Source: Phlebiopsis flavidoalba (Eukaryota > Basidiomycota > Agaricomycetes > Polyporales > Phanerochaetaceae). From it: a stretch of 64,000 nt of DNA. Below, piece after piece: positions 34,962-44,930 of the stretch; the first letter of the stretch is position 1; every line of letters begins with the position of its first letter. A model generated the notes under the pieces. The model saw only the letters and a list, made by a program, of their open reading frames with translations. It did not search any database and was not told where the DNA came from. The stretch is taken from positions 1-64,000 of the forward strand of contig JAOCPU010000011.1 in the NCBI GenBank assembly GCA_035772785.1, in the 5' to 3' direction. Both the position numbers and the translations under genes were made by a program.

Positions 34962-37126
34962 ATGAGACTCTTTGGGCTCCCGGAAGAGGTCGCACAGGCG
35001 CAAGACGACGCAGACAGAGACCAAAAAATATCCGACGAATTCTTTCTCTCTCCGATGCACCCCCTTCAAGGTCGCCTCCGCCCCCGACCCGCCGCAGACC
35101 CGTTCTTCAGCCCTCCATTACCCCAGTCCCCCCATCTCCCAGAGCGACGTCACAGAGACAGACATGTCCGCTTCGCCCGCCGCGCTCTTTTCTCTCCGCC
35201 TTCAGCCCACCCGCGGCATCCACCGCACTGCCCGACGACGAAGGCGAGAGCGTCGCGGGATATGTCCTGGGCCCCATCATCGGACACGGAGCCTTCGCGC
35301 TCGTACGACGCGCGGCGTCTCCCCAGGGGCGGCACGCTGGTCGCTGTCAAGATCGTGCGCCGCTCCGACGTCGTCGCGGCAGCCGCACCCCGCTCGGTCG
35401 CGCGCGCTGCGCTCGACCGCGAGGCCGCTGTTGGTGGTGGGCTGCGCTCAGACGCCACGAGCACGTCCTCCGCCCTCTTTGCGTGGACGGGGCGACGCAA
35501 TACGACCGTATACGCAGGACTTTTTCGTCACGCTGTACTGTCCCGCGTGGGCAGCTTGTTTGACATCCTCAAGCGCGACGGCCGCCCCGCGCTCAACCGC
35601 AGGACTGAGGCGGGGCGCGTTGTTCCGCCAGGTCCGTCAAAAGGTCCTGCGGTATATGCCACGAGGTGGCGGGATATTTGCACCTTATGCGATTTGAAGC
35701 TCGTGAGAAATGTGCTTGTCGACGAGATGTGGGGGGCATGTTGCAGGATTGGTGATTTTGGGATGGCCAAGCCCATCGGAGAAGTCGACGGAGAAAAATG
35801 AGGACGAGGATTGACGAGCGCTCCCGGCCGGCCCCGCGTCGAGCGTGACCCATTAACGGTCGGCAGAAGCGGTCGCGGCGCAGCAGTTGTCCCAGCAGGG
35901 TGGCTTGAGCTGCCCAGATGTCGCTGCTGCGCCACCCAACAGCTGGTCCTAGGCATCGGGGGGGGGGCAATTCGAGTCCGCATGCCAGCTGCGTGCGAAG
36001 TCGGGGCCAGAAGACAATTCTACGCGTCCGGATCTCTTGGTCGATTATGCTGCGCCCGAACTGCTGACCCCTGCGTCTTCCCGCCGCGCGCACATGCACA
36101 CGTCCCAAGGATATATGGGCGCTGGGTGGTTATGCTGTACGCTTTGCTGACGGGGGCCTCTACCGTTTGTTTGACTTCATTCGAGCCTCGATTGCAGATG
36201 AGATTCTTGCTGGTGCGTATATGCTGGACGAAATCGCCCTAGTGGTCGTTTGCTTATATGCACGCTTTTCGGACTAGGTAACTTTGAAAGTGCCTGAAGG
36301 CATCGGCAAAGGCGCCGAGCGCGTCCCTGCAGGGCTGCATTGGAGCACACTGTCGACGACCGCTGGTCCATCGAAGATGGGTCGAACGAAGTCGCGTGGG
36401 GCGTGGAATGATGGGAGACGCCGGCGACGAGGCGCCGTGTCCAGCGGACATGCTCCCCGCCCGCCCCGCCCTTCTTCGCGCTCGGCACTCGCGCGTCTCG
36501 TACCCCGAACACGTGCCCTCGGCCGACGATCAGGACCCGAACTCGCCTACAGCGGAACGACCCAAGCCTAGCCGGGTCGCGCTCGGGTCGCAGCCGCTCC
36601 CGTCGCCGCCGCACACTACCATCCTTACCAACACGACATCCCACTTCCCCCCGGACGCCCCGCTTGCCAGGATCCACACCTCCATCCCTCCGCAGCGTCT
36701 CGACATCCTCCTCCAGCAGCACCTACCTCTCCTCCATAGGCTCACCCGCGCCGCCACGGCCTCCTGCACACTGCCGCCGAGCGCGGCCGCTCCCGCGCGT
36801 ACGCAGGCCGCAAACTGTCCCTCCTGCGTCGCGCTCGCTCGCTCCCACCTGCAACCCCCGTCACGCCCGTCGAAGTCGCAGCTGCGCTCGCCGCACGTGG
36901 GCGCAAGGCCTCGCGCGCCACTGTGGCGCCCGCTGAGCCGCGCCTTCGTCATCTGCTGCCTGAGCACGGCGAGCCGGACGCGGACTGGCTCTCGAGCCCG
37001 ACCAGCGTGCGCAGCGCATCGCAGGGTGTGCTCCATGCAATGAGGGCGGGGAGTGTGCCGCCCCACGCGCTGCAGTGGGGCGCGCCGGGTGTACTGGGCG
37101 CGCGCAGGTCGCAGCGTCGGGTTTGA
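34962..37126 (+). CDS. Serine/threonine protein kinase (CAMK-like) with long Ser/Pro/Ala-rich C-terminus
   Basis: Putative start 34,962 (MRLFGLPEE); the true start is uncertain. The kinase domain begins with GYVLGPIIGHGAFALVRRA (glycine loop, near 35,260-35,310), GGTLVAVKIVRRSD (ATP-binding Lys, near 35,335), LDREAAV, DYFVTLYCPAGSLFDILKRD (35,530-35,580), then a catalytic loop that should read HRDLKLEN but appears as CDLKLVRN with frame breaks (35,680-35,715), VLVDE, IGDFGMAKPIGE (intact DFG, near 35,755), a DIWALGVMLYALLTG-type helix F (near 36,110-36,155), SFEPRLQMR, a DRWSIEDVDEVAWG segment (near 36,350-36,400), and a low-complexity tail to the stop at 37,126. Layout suggests an HSL1/NIM1- or Ppk-like fungal kinase, not resolvable further. 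Many one- and two-base frame breaks; since subdomains are in order, sequence error is more likely than loss. Confidence 0.8.
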
Positions 37127-37721
37127 TCTTGGCGATGGGCGCATGGGGCGTGCGTGTGGAGAGGTCGCTTTTGAGTGATTGCCTTCCGCTCTCCCTTTTC
37201 TTGGACATTCTGTCATTTGTGGCTTTACCGTATGATGCTCTCATGTTGTCCCTCCGCCGTTCACATCCTCCCTGTATCATTACCCACTCGATACCCTGCA
37301 TGATGCCCTCCCTCCTCTTGTGCAATCCTCTTTCTTGACATGTATCTCTGGTTTCTGTTGTCGACTGTCTAGTCGTGTATTCACTGTGTGTTTCTTGGTT
37401 ATTGCACGGGTTTGTTACCTTCTCATACAAAGTTGATGGATCGCCAGGCGCCAGTCGTTTTCAAAGCAGCCAGCATCAAGCATCGCTTGAGCCTCCTGCC
37501 TCCTTTCCTCTCGCCCACCACCATGCCGCACAGATCGCCAAATCGCATCTCGTCGTCTGTTTGAATCGGAGTTCCTCTGCTGACGCTGCCAGAGGTGTAA
37601 TTGTCGCGTTTGGATAACCATGGCGCAATGATTGACTGCGATAGCTTACCAAGCTCTTGCGGACTGCTCATATGCAATGCCTACCCGCTCGCGCTCTCCT
37701 CTAACCTTCATCTCTCGCACC
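37127..37721. other. Intergenic between kinase and glutathione synthetase
   Basis: Pyrimidine-rich; presumed terminator and promoter sequence. No gene recognised. Confidence 0.45.
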
Positions 37722-39456
37722 ATGGGCCGACCACAACCCAACACACATCCTGGCCCCCGCCGCTCACCGACTCGCAGCTGCACGCGCTCACAGCCTCCTC
37801 GCAACAACCTACGCCCTCTCCCACGGCCTCGTCTACCTCCCGCCGGGAGCACCCAGCCCCCCCACGCCCGCCGCGGCGATCCACGCGCCGCTCGCGCTGC
37901 TGCCCGCGCCCGTGCCCCGCGCCCTCTTCGCGCGCGCCCGCGCGCTGCAGCGCACGTACAACCTCCTCTATATGGCGCGCGTCGCGGCGGACACTGCGTT
38001 TCTCGACGTCGTGTGATGGGGGCCGAGGTGGGCGCGGGGCGTGCGGATGCGTTCACGGGGGCGTTGTGGGATGCGTGGCGGCGGGTGCGTGCGCGGGGAG
38101 TCGCTCAGGTGCGTTTTTTTTCTGGTCTGTCTGCGCCGTGAGGGACGCTGAGGGTGGGTGGGTGTGTAGCCGTTGCAGCTGGGGCCTGTTCGCGCTCGGA
38201 CTACATTACTGATCACACACAGGAGAGGGCGAGCCGGGCTGAGGCAGGTCGAGTTCAACACGATTTCCTCGTCTTTTGGGGACGTTGTCGGAGCGCGTGG
38301 CGGCGATGCATCGGTGAGGTTGCGCGATCTGCACTTCGAGTGATCCCCGCTGACCGGTGGCAGGTACCCTGTACAAGTCGACTGGGTATTATGGGAGCTC
38401 GTCACATCTCAAAGAGGAGAACTTTCCACCAAATGAGACGACTGCAGGATTGGCGGAGGGGTTGGCGGCTGCGCATGAATGCGTATGGAGTGAAAGAGTA
38501 AGTCCTACATGTCTTTCGTGCGATGATTTGCCGGCTGATTGCCATGTAGTGCACGGATATTGTTTGTTGTACAAGACAACGAACGCAACGTATTCGACCA
38601 ACGGTGGTGGCTTGAATATGAGCTCCTCGAAAAGTGTGCAATCTGTGTTATTCGGTCTATGCCCTCTTCTGATCGCATATAGGCACTCAATTCATGTCAT
38701 CCGACAAACCTTTGATCAACTCGCCACCTCCTGCCACTGTTGACCCTGAATCACACATTCTCCGGATAGCGACTCCCAACCTCCCCAACGTTGAAATCTC
38801 CACCGTCTACTTCCGGGCAGGCTATATGCCCACCGACTACCCCACTCCTGCTCACTACGACACCCGCTTTCTACTCGAAAGCTCCCGCGCCATTCAATGC
38901 CCCTCGATACCTCTGCAGCTCGCAGGGGGCAAAAAGGTGCAAGAAGTTCTCACACACCCAGGCGTGCTCGAGTCTTTCCTCGACGACGTCCCGCAGCAGA
39001 CCTCATCCTTCTCCGCGAGAGTTGGATGGAAATGTGGTCTCTCGACGTCCCCGGCGGTGCCGACCGCGCGCGCATCGAGAGGCCGCAACACTCGTGCTGA
39101 AGCCGTGCAACAACGCGAAGGCGGCGGCAACAACGTGTACCGCGACTCGATCCCGCCCTTCGTCGACACTCTCCCCGCGGCCGAGCGCGAAGCGTGGATC
39201 GCGATGCGCCTCATCGCGCCGCCGCCGCAGGGCAGCTACCTCGTGCGCGCGGGCGCAGGCGCGGACACCGCGGTGCGCGCGCGGAGGTCGTGAGCGAGCT
39301 CGGGGTGTTTGGGTGGGCGCTGTTCGGGTGCGCCGGGCGGGGCGGTCACGCAGAAGGAGGCGGGGTGGCTTGTGCGCACGAAGGGGCAAGGAGAGCGACG
39401 AGGGCGGTGTCGCGGCGGGTTTTCCGGTGCTCGATTCGATTGTCTTGGTCGACTAG
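37722..39456 (+). CDS. GSH2: Glutathione synthetase (eukaryotic type)
   Basis: Cytosolic enzyme of glutathione synthesis: gamma-glutamylcysteine + glycine + ATP. Start ATG at 37,722; the first frame gives WPPPLTDSQLHALTASS, TYALSHGLVYLPPGSTQPP, AAIHAPLALLPAPVPRALFA, LLYMARVAADTAFLDVVMGA (37,970-38,030), then an intron near 38,109, QVEFNTISSSFG (38,247-38,280), YKSTGYYGSSSHLKEENFPP (38,370-38,430), AEGLAAAHE, an intron, RILFVVQDNERNVFDQRWLE (38,550-38,610), an intron, HSIHVIRQTFDQLA, EISTVYFRAGYMPTDYP, SIPLQLAGGKKVQEVLTHPG, LILLRESWMEMWSLDVPGG, the glycine-rich ATP-binding REGGGNNVYRDSIPPFVD (39,115-39,165), AWIAMRLIAPPP, and a C-terminus VLDSIVLVD with stop at 39,454-39,456. Length, about 500 residues, fits the family. 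At least six frame breaks in a gene that is single-copy and nearly essential in fungi. Confidence 0.92.
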
Positions 39457-39737
39457 GCTCTCTGTCAGCGTCAGCCTCGGCGTGTCACGCCTCGGTGGCG
39501 CAGGCCGCCCAGCGCAGCGGGTGTGTAAGGATACACACGGACGTGCGAATAGGAATCGTAGCATGGCGTAAGGCGCGCGAATATTGGCCGCTTGGCACCA
39601 TCTGACCTGTGTGATGCCCGCACACTCGACCGACGGCACAAGCTCGTCGCGTGCAGTGGCCATGGTGACCCCATTAAGACCTCATTAGAAGGCTGCTGAG
39701 GCGTTTGATTGCTCCGAAATTTTACCTCTGAGAGAAG

Positions 39738-39744
39738 TATTTAA
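39738..39744 (+). promoter_or_regulatory. TATA-like box of GH131 gene
   Basis: TATTTAA 41 bp upstream of the GH131 start codon at 39,785, the only such sequence in this short intergenic region. Confidence 0.4.
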
Positions 39745-39784
39745 TGCATGTGGCGGCGGGCGGGAGGGCCCTATACTCTTCGCT

Positions 39785-40977
39785 ATGCGTCTACTTTCGA
39801 AACTGGGTTTTGCTTGCGACGTGCACTGCGGCGCTGGCCGCTGCAGGCCCTGTTCTCTGGGACGGCCGTGCTAGATTCAATCTGACGAACGCAGATCTCG
39901 ACAGCAATACTGGACCGTTCCTTACGTAAGCGTGTTTCGTGGTGTCTTTGTGGCGACGTATTGCTGAACACTTCGCTTTAGTGTCGTGAAAGGCAGCGAG
40001 AATGCGACTCACGTACGTCAATGCTTGAATGACAAATATATGTCGTCGCTGACCCACCCTCTCTTCGCAGTACTCCTCGCTACTGGGCCACACCCTCGCC
40101 CCGACACCCCTCTGGGACACCCGTGCTCTGCCCGAACAGCCCATCTCCATCTCCATCGACAACACCTCCGTTTTTCGTCCCCGGCGGGGGTGCACCACAG
40201 CTCGGCTTCCGACGCACCGAGTTCATCGCGGCCGAGAACGGCGACCACGCAGACCTCGTCGACGCCGCTCCTCGAGAACGGCACGGACCGCGTTCCACTT
40301 TAGCCCCTGCGCGCGGATCCGCGCCGCCCGCTCGATCAACCTTACACACGAGTACCAGGTCGTGTTTTTATTGAGCCCTCGGACTGGGCTCCACGTCTTT
40401 GAGCTCCAGCTCGGTGCGCCTCAACGTTCCTATTTGATCCTCAGCCCCCAGTAAATAACTAACGAATCGAACACAGGCTCCCGCGTTCACAAACCCCACA
40501 GGTCCGCGCTTCCTTCTCCGGCCGACGGTGCACGGGAGCCTGAAAGTGCGCGACCAGCGCGCTGAACGAGCTCTTCGCGGCACCGTTCAGCGCGGGGGGT
40601 GTGGCACAACCTCGCGTGTGCGCGTCGACTGGGACGAACGCGCACGCTCGCGGTGCTCTACTCGCGGGACGCAGCGCCTCTGGGGGTCGTCAAGGCTCCT
40701 GTGGCGAACGAGGGCGTCGCGTCGGGTGCCGCGGGGCAGGGGGACTTCCATTTCGGTGTGCTCAAGGTGCGTGTATGTATGCATACTTTATTGCGGAAGG
40801 AGTATTAACGGGAGGGTGTAGTTGCCGATTGTCAATCCGAAAGATACCCCGGCGAACCAGGGTGATGTCGTGCATTTTGGGATCCAGGAGGGCACGACGG
40901 AGGCGCTGTTCTATTCGGGCGTGTTTGTCGAGGATGCGACGCGTGGTGTCAGCACGGGTTACAAAACTTTTCATTGA
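39785..40977 (+). CDS. Secreted glycoside hydrolase family 131 beta-glucanase
   Basis: GH131 enzymes cleave beta-1,3/1,6- and beta-1,4-glucans outside the cell. Start at 39,785 (MRLLSKLG), then a one-base shift into a signal peptide (LLATCTAALAAA) followed by GPVLWDGRARFNLTNADLDS and NTGPFLT; an intron at about 39,927-39,982; VVKGSENATHY; an intron; SSLLGHTLAPTPLWDTRALP; ISISIDNTSVF, PGGGAPQLGFRRTEFIAAEN (40,185-40,240), DPRRPLDQPYTRVPGRVFIE (near 40,310-40,370), a segment around two introns, FSAGVWHNLACTVDWDERTL (40,590-40,645), LAVLYSRDAAPLGVVKAPVA, GAAGQGDFHFGVLK, an intron, LPIVNPKDTPANQGDVVHFG and IQEGTTEALFYSGVFVEDAT, stop at 40,975-40,977. Motif order matches a complete catalytic domain; no cellulose-binding module. 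Several frame breaks. Confidence 0.85.
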
Positions 40978-43103
40978 CTCTTTTTGATTTTGGCCACTTC
41001 CTAATTTAAATTCATGTTGAATTGGACTCGAATACTTTGGTAAACACTGTACGGAGGGGTTTGGGGTGTGAGCTCGAATGGCAGCCATCACAGCACTGAG
41101 CTCTAGTGAATTGTGTCTTGGTTCCGGGGAACGTACATCTCCGTGTAGTGAGGATAGCTAATAGGCCGTGGCAGTGAAAAATGCCAGTTTACAGGGAAGC
41201 CTGGATGGTGTTGAACATATAAAATACCGCCGTGCGTGTGCGCTCACTGGGTCAAAAAACTTCCAGATATGCCAGCTACGCTTGCATCCCTGAGCTAGCA
41301 AGGAGGGTATCATATCCACATTATTCGATCAAATACTGCTGCTGCTCAGTAGTCAGGAGAAAACACAGAGACTCTGAAAAAGGGAACAGCAATACTTAAT
41401 GCGCATGACGTCACCGCTTGTTGGCGCTTGAGCAAGAGGGAGGGCGCATCGAGAGCGCATCAGCTTCGCGATTGGAGCCGAAACTACCGCTTTCGGAGAC
41501 CGAACTCTTTCTTAACCGCGCACACACCCGGCTGCGTATGCAGTACTCCTTACCCGCGCAAGGCTCCTCTGCAGCAAGCAATTTTTTCTCACTCTTTTTG
41601 ACACGATTTTGTCCGTGCATTTGCACTTCCCACTTGGGCCCCCTACGGCTGCCACGTCGGGCGTCCTCGAGCATACCAAGTTCCTCTCACGACGAGCTCT
41701 TCAATTATACCTCGGGACTATGGCTGTAAGCCGTGTATACGTGCCTCTATAAACCTTCCGCCTACGTTTTGCATGTCTCGAGCCGTAACTTGCAGCATCA
41801 ACAATAGTCTGCGCCTCGCAGTACGTGTTGACCCAGTTTTCTAGCCTCGGTATTCGCAATGGCGGCTCGCATCATCAACTAATATTCCTGTCACTACAGT
41901 ACAGTATCTGTGACATGTTCTTGCTATTTATCAAACTACTTGGCTTGCTTATTGTAATGCTTTGGTATTAGTACTCACGGCCAATCGCGCATGCCCCATC
42001 TAATCAAGAAAACCGTCTCTGAGCGCACGTTCGCGCTTGCTACCCTTACCCCCGTAGAGGCTCGTCACTCTGGACCTCTTCGCCCAGATAGCCTTTGGTC
42101 TTCTCGTAATGCTATACGAGTTGCTATCTACGAGAGCTCAGAGTCCTGGCAAACCGCGGTGCTGACTGGTGCTGAGCGCTCAGCACCGCGGACTGAGCGC
42201 TGGTCAGGGACCGTGTCCTTTGCCATTCAAACGCTAACCTCTCAACTAGCTGTCCTCAGCTGTAAAACCCAAGGCTGCGGCTGCCGTCGAGTACTTATTT
42301 CAAAGCCGGAATAGTTTCTCTCGTACGGCCATGGCAAGGAACCTGCTTGAATCTATGGCCACACGACAATGTTTCTTGACGTGTTCCCTTGACTTTACTC
42401 TCACCTGAGTTCGGGCGACTTCGACAACGAGACCATAACTGCGCACATTCCAGCTGAGTTTACGGTAATCTCCTTTTGTATACAATCGCATTGGAAGACT
42501 GAGCAGCATTTGTGAACAAGGAAACAACCAGTTTACCAGGCAACATGAAGTGTACTTTGTCAAGCTGGGTCATTCACTTGGTATTTCAACTTCCATGTCT
42601 TAATGGGACACCACCCAGATGTCACGGTGTACCTGAACTTTGACGGGATTAACTGGGGACGCGTGGCTCAAAATATCTGCCAAAGTGCGGGGGCGGAAAG
42701 GCCAGATGTGGTGTTTGATGAACTAAGCTAATCAGGGCCCACATGCCCGGTGGTCAACCAATTATCAATATGCACATCGCAGCTCTGCATTATATGTGTC
42801 AGTCAAATGTGCGGGGAAAGTGATGTATGCGGTGATGTACAGTTGCTAATCAACTAGTAGACGGAGGTCGCGGGTTAGGCCCATCCGCGGAGTTGAGTGC
42901 TGTAGAGAAATGCACCGTGCTGGCTGCGACGGTGACTCCGGCTATAAAATGTCAACTAGTATTGGTTGATCTCAGACTCGGATGGTGTTCAATGATGCAA
43001 AGTACGATGAATGAGATAGTGAACGCGCAACGAAACCAGCCCGCAGGGCCGGTTACAAATGGTAACGAGAACCAGGGGAATCGGCGTGCTGCGATGCAGC
43101 AGC
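40978..43103. other. Gene-poor stretch; nested palindrome at 42,154-42,191
   Basis: No gene recognised; open frames near 41,418-41,729 and 41,991-42,314 lack family features. At 42,154-42,165 / 42,180-42,191 lies a perfect 12-bp inverted repeat (CCGCGGTGCTGA / TCAGCACCGCGG), and inside it the 16-bp palindrome TGCTGAGCGCTCAGCA (42,170-42,185). Confidence 0.4.
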
Positions 43104-43132
43104 GCTATTTCCTGGCAAAGTTGGGAAATAGC
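43104..43132. repeat. 9-bp inverted repeat bordering short repeat R
   Basis: GCTATTTCC (43,104-43,112) and GGAAATAGC (43,124-43,132), loop 11. The right arm overlaps the start of the first copy of repeat R. Confidence 0.55.
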
Positions 43133-43263
43133 AAGCTCTGCATCACTGCACCAATTCTCGTCTTGGCGCTTGCTTTTAAAAACGAGGCACCGCTGGTGCA
43201 TGCATTCCTTCCTAATTGAGAAATAGTAAGCTCTGCATCACTGCCCAATTCTCGTCTTGGCGC
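43125..43263 (+). repeat. Short dispersed repeat R, copy 1 (full) and copy 2 (partial), in tandem
   Basis: Unit of about 93-95 bp starting GAAATAGCAAGCTCTGCATC, continuing with ACCAATTCTCGTCTTGGCGC, GCTTGCTTTTAAAAACGAGG, CACCGCTGGTGCATG and CCTTCCTAATTGA. A full copy (43,125-43,217) is followed by a partial second copy (43,220-43,263). A GCACC-GCT-GGTGC mini-palindrome lies inside. No coding potential. Confidence 0.7.
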
Positions 43264-43826
43264 AAGGGTAAGAAACCTTAATCCGTGAAATCGACCAAAA
43301 CTGTCGGTTGACCGCAGGCGAGTCCCCGGGGTCAAGCGTTTGCACTTTTCTCCAATGCGGCTTTACTTTTCTCATAGGGCATAATCGAACCGCCGTAACC
43401 TTGATTATGAGTGGATAGGATGGTTATTAACTTTCATTTATATTCAATTCGTTTATCAAATGAATTTAGAACGATTTTTTTAACATCGTTTATAGCGTCC
43501 TGAGAACGAGAATGTTTTGGCCAGGTAAACGCTCGCAGTGCTTGAAAGGATGACTAAATGATATCATGTCATGGCTTTTCGCGACCAGCTGGCTAAGTAT
43601 TCCGCGCGACACCACACCTACTGCGATGGTAGTCAGGACCAGGCTCCATGTCTCATGTAATTATCATGATTGTTCTCTAACGCCCCACCCCCGCACGAGT
43701 ACATTTCCGCCGACTATTTGGTGCGTAATCTCCTCCACTGAGTGGTCCGGTGTGCCATCAGGTGGTCGGGGTCCTCTCAAAGCGCTCACTCTGGGTCCAT
43801 TTCGCGGGTCAAGGTTTCCGGTTACC

Positions 43827-43919
43827 CTCGTCTTGGCGCTTGCTTGAAAACAAGGCACCGCCGGTGCATGTGTACCTTCCTAATTGAGAAATAGCAAACT
43901 CTGGGGGGGCATCACTGCC
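43827..43919 (+). repeat. Short dispersed repeat R, copy 3
   Basis: CTCGTCTTGGCGCTTGCTT, then AAGGCACCGCCGGTGCATG, CCTTCCTAATTGAGAAATAG, CAAACTCTG, a G-run and CATCACTGCC: the same unit in shifted register with about 85-90% identity by eye. It ends 10 bp before hairpin H1. Confidence 0.65.
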
Positions 43920-43928
43920 TAGCTCGAT

Positions 43929-43989
43929 CCAGCCGCCTTGGAATAAAAAAAAGGGATATGTGGATGGAAATACATTCCAAGGCGGCTGG
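43929..43989. repeat. Hairpin H1: perfect 16-bp inverted repeat, 29-nt loop
   Basis: CCAGCCGCCTTGGAAT at 43,929-43,944 and its exact reverse complement at 43,974-43,989. The loop (43,945-43,973) is purine-rich with an A8 run. No flanking duplication found. Confidence 0.85.
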
Positions 43990-44800
43990 TTCCACTCGAG
44001 GGCTCTTGGGAGACGGACTATTCAAACTCCGACGCAGACCATAAGGCAGGTGTAGCGCCCATGCCGCCGCGAGATTTCATGAGACGTCGGGCCCGCCTCG
44101 ACGATTGACGACGCTGTATGAGCGGCAGGGGATCAAGTTTCTTCTAATACTACTGCCATGGCGCGAACACAAAATTCAAAGGTCCGCAAGTATACTGAAG
44201 ACAAAATTGAGCGACAACTTCAATGATATCCTTGAGACTCGCGCCCGAGACCAGCTCAACAGATTAAAGCCATTCTCGCGGGCAGATAGCTGCAGTAGGA
44301 GAAAGATAGGAGCTTGCTGAGTGTTTTGTATCCGTGGTCATTAAGATTCGAGAGTGCGGCACGAAAGTTGAAACCATTGGCTGCCATGGCTGCGTGACGA
44401 GCAGCAGCCTCACGCTGGGTCTCTTCTTCTTTCCTTTCTCTAGCGCTACGCTCCTCCTTGTCTCTTTGTCATCGCACCCGAAATTCCGCATTGATTGATG
44501 TCAGGGAATGAGTGTCAGGCCCGCTTAGGGGGGGGTGCGAGTAGTTGCTAGCTCGGACATGTAAAGGATGAACACGTCATTCTCTGTTTCTTGCATCGCA
44601 GTTCATTTAGGTGACATGTAGAACGGATAAATATGAAGTTGTAATGACATAGGAATGAAGTTTCGGTGCTGGCGGACGCGTCGAGCGACAGACAGAGCAC
44701 ACCACGGCGCGCGAGAGAGAGAGCCGATGGGCGTCAGACCTTCCTATTTGGTCTCGAGCGGAGTTCTAAAAGCTCGTGTGGCCAAAGGGCGCCCAGTGGG

Positions 44801-44863
44801 ACCAGTCTACTTGGTAGTAATTACATCCTCTGTCACTACTCTCCCGCTACCAAGTAGACTGGT
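44801..44863. repeat. Hairpin H2: perfect 17-bp inverted repeat, 29-nt loop
   Basis: ACCAGTCTACTTGGTAG at 44,801-44,817 and its exact reverse complement at 44,847-44,863. Loop 44,818-44,846, unlike that of H1. The stem shares 11 of 16 positions with the H1 stem, and every difference is matched on the opposite arm. Confidence 0.85.
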
Positions 44864-44872
44864 TCGAGTCTA

Positions 44873-44930
44873 ATCACTGCACCAATTCTCGTCTTTGGAC
44901 GGAAGCGCGCTTGCTTTGAAATTCTCGTTG
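44873..44930 (+). repeat. Short dispersed repeat R, copy 4 (partial, disrupted)
   Basis: ATCACTGCACCAATTCTCGTC followed by a short insertion and GCGCTTGCTTTGAAATTCTCG. It starts 10 bp after hairpin H2. Confidence 0.55.

Noticed and set aside
43929..43989. Hairpin H1 as an intrinsic transcription terminator
   Set aside because: Rho-independent terminators are bacterial, the loop is far too long and no U-tract follows the stem.
44847..44880. GGTTCGAGTC next to hairpin H2 as the end of a tRNA
   Set aside because: AGACT/AGTCT pairs around a 6-nt loop, but the upstream 60 bases form the H2 hairpin and not D and anticodon arms.
43125..44930. Repeat R and hairpins as a CRISPR array
   Set aside because: Eukaryotic context, irregular spacing, only four partly degenerate copies and no cas genes.
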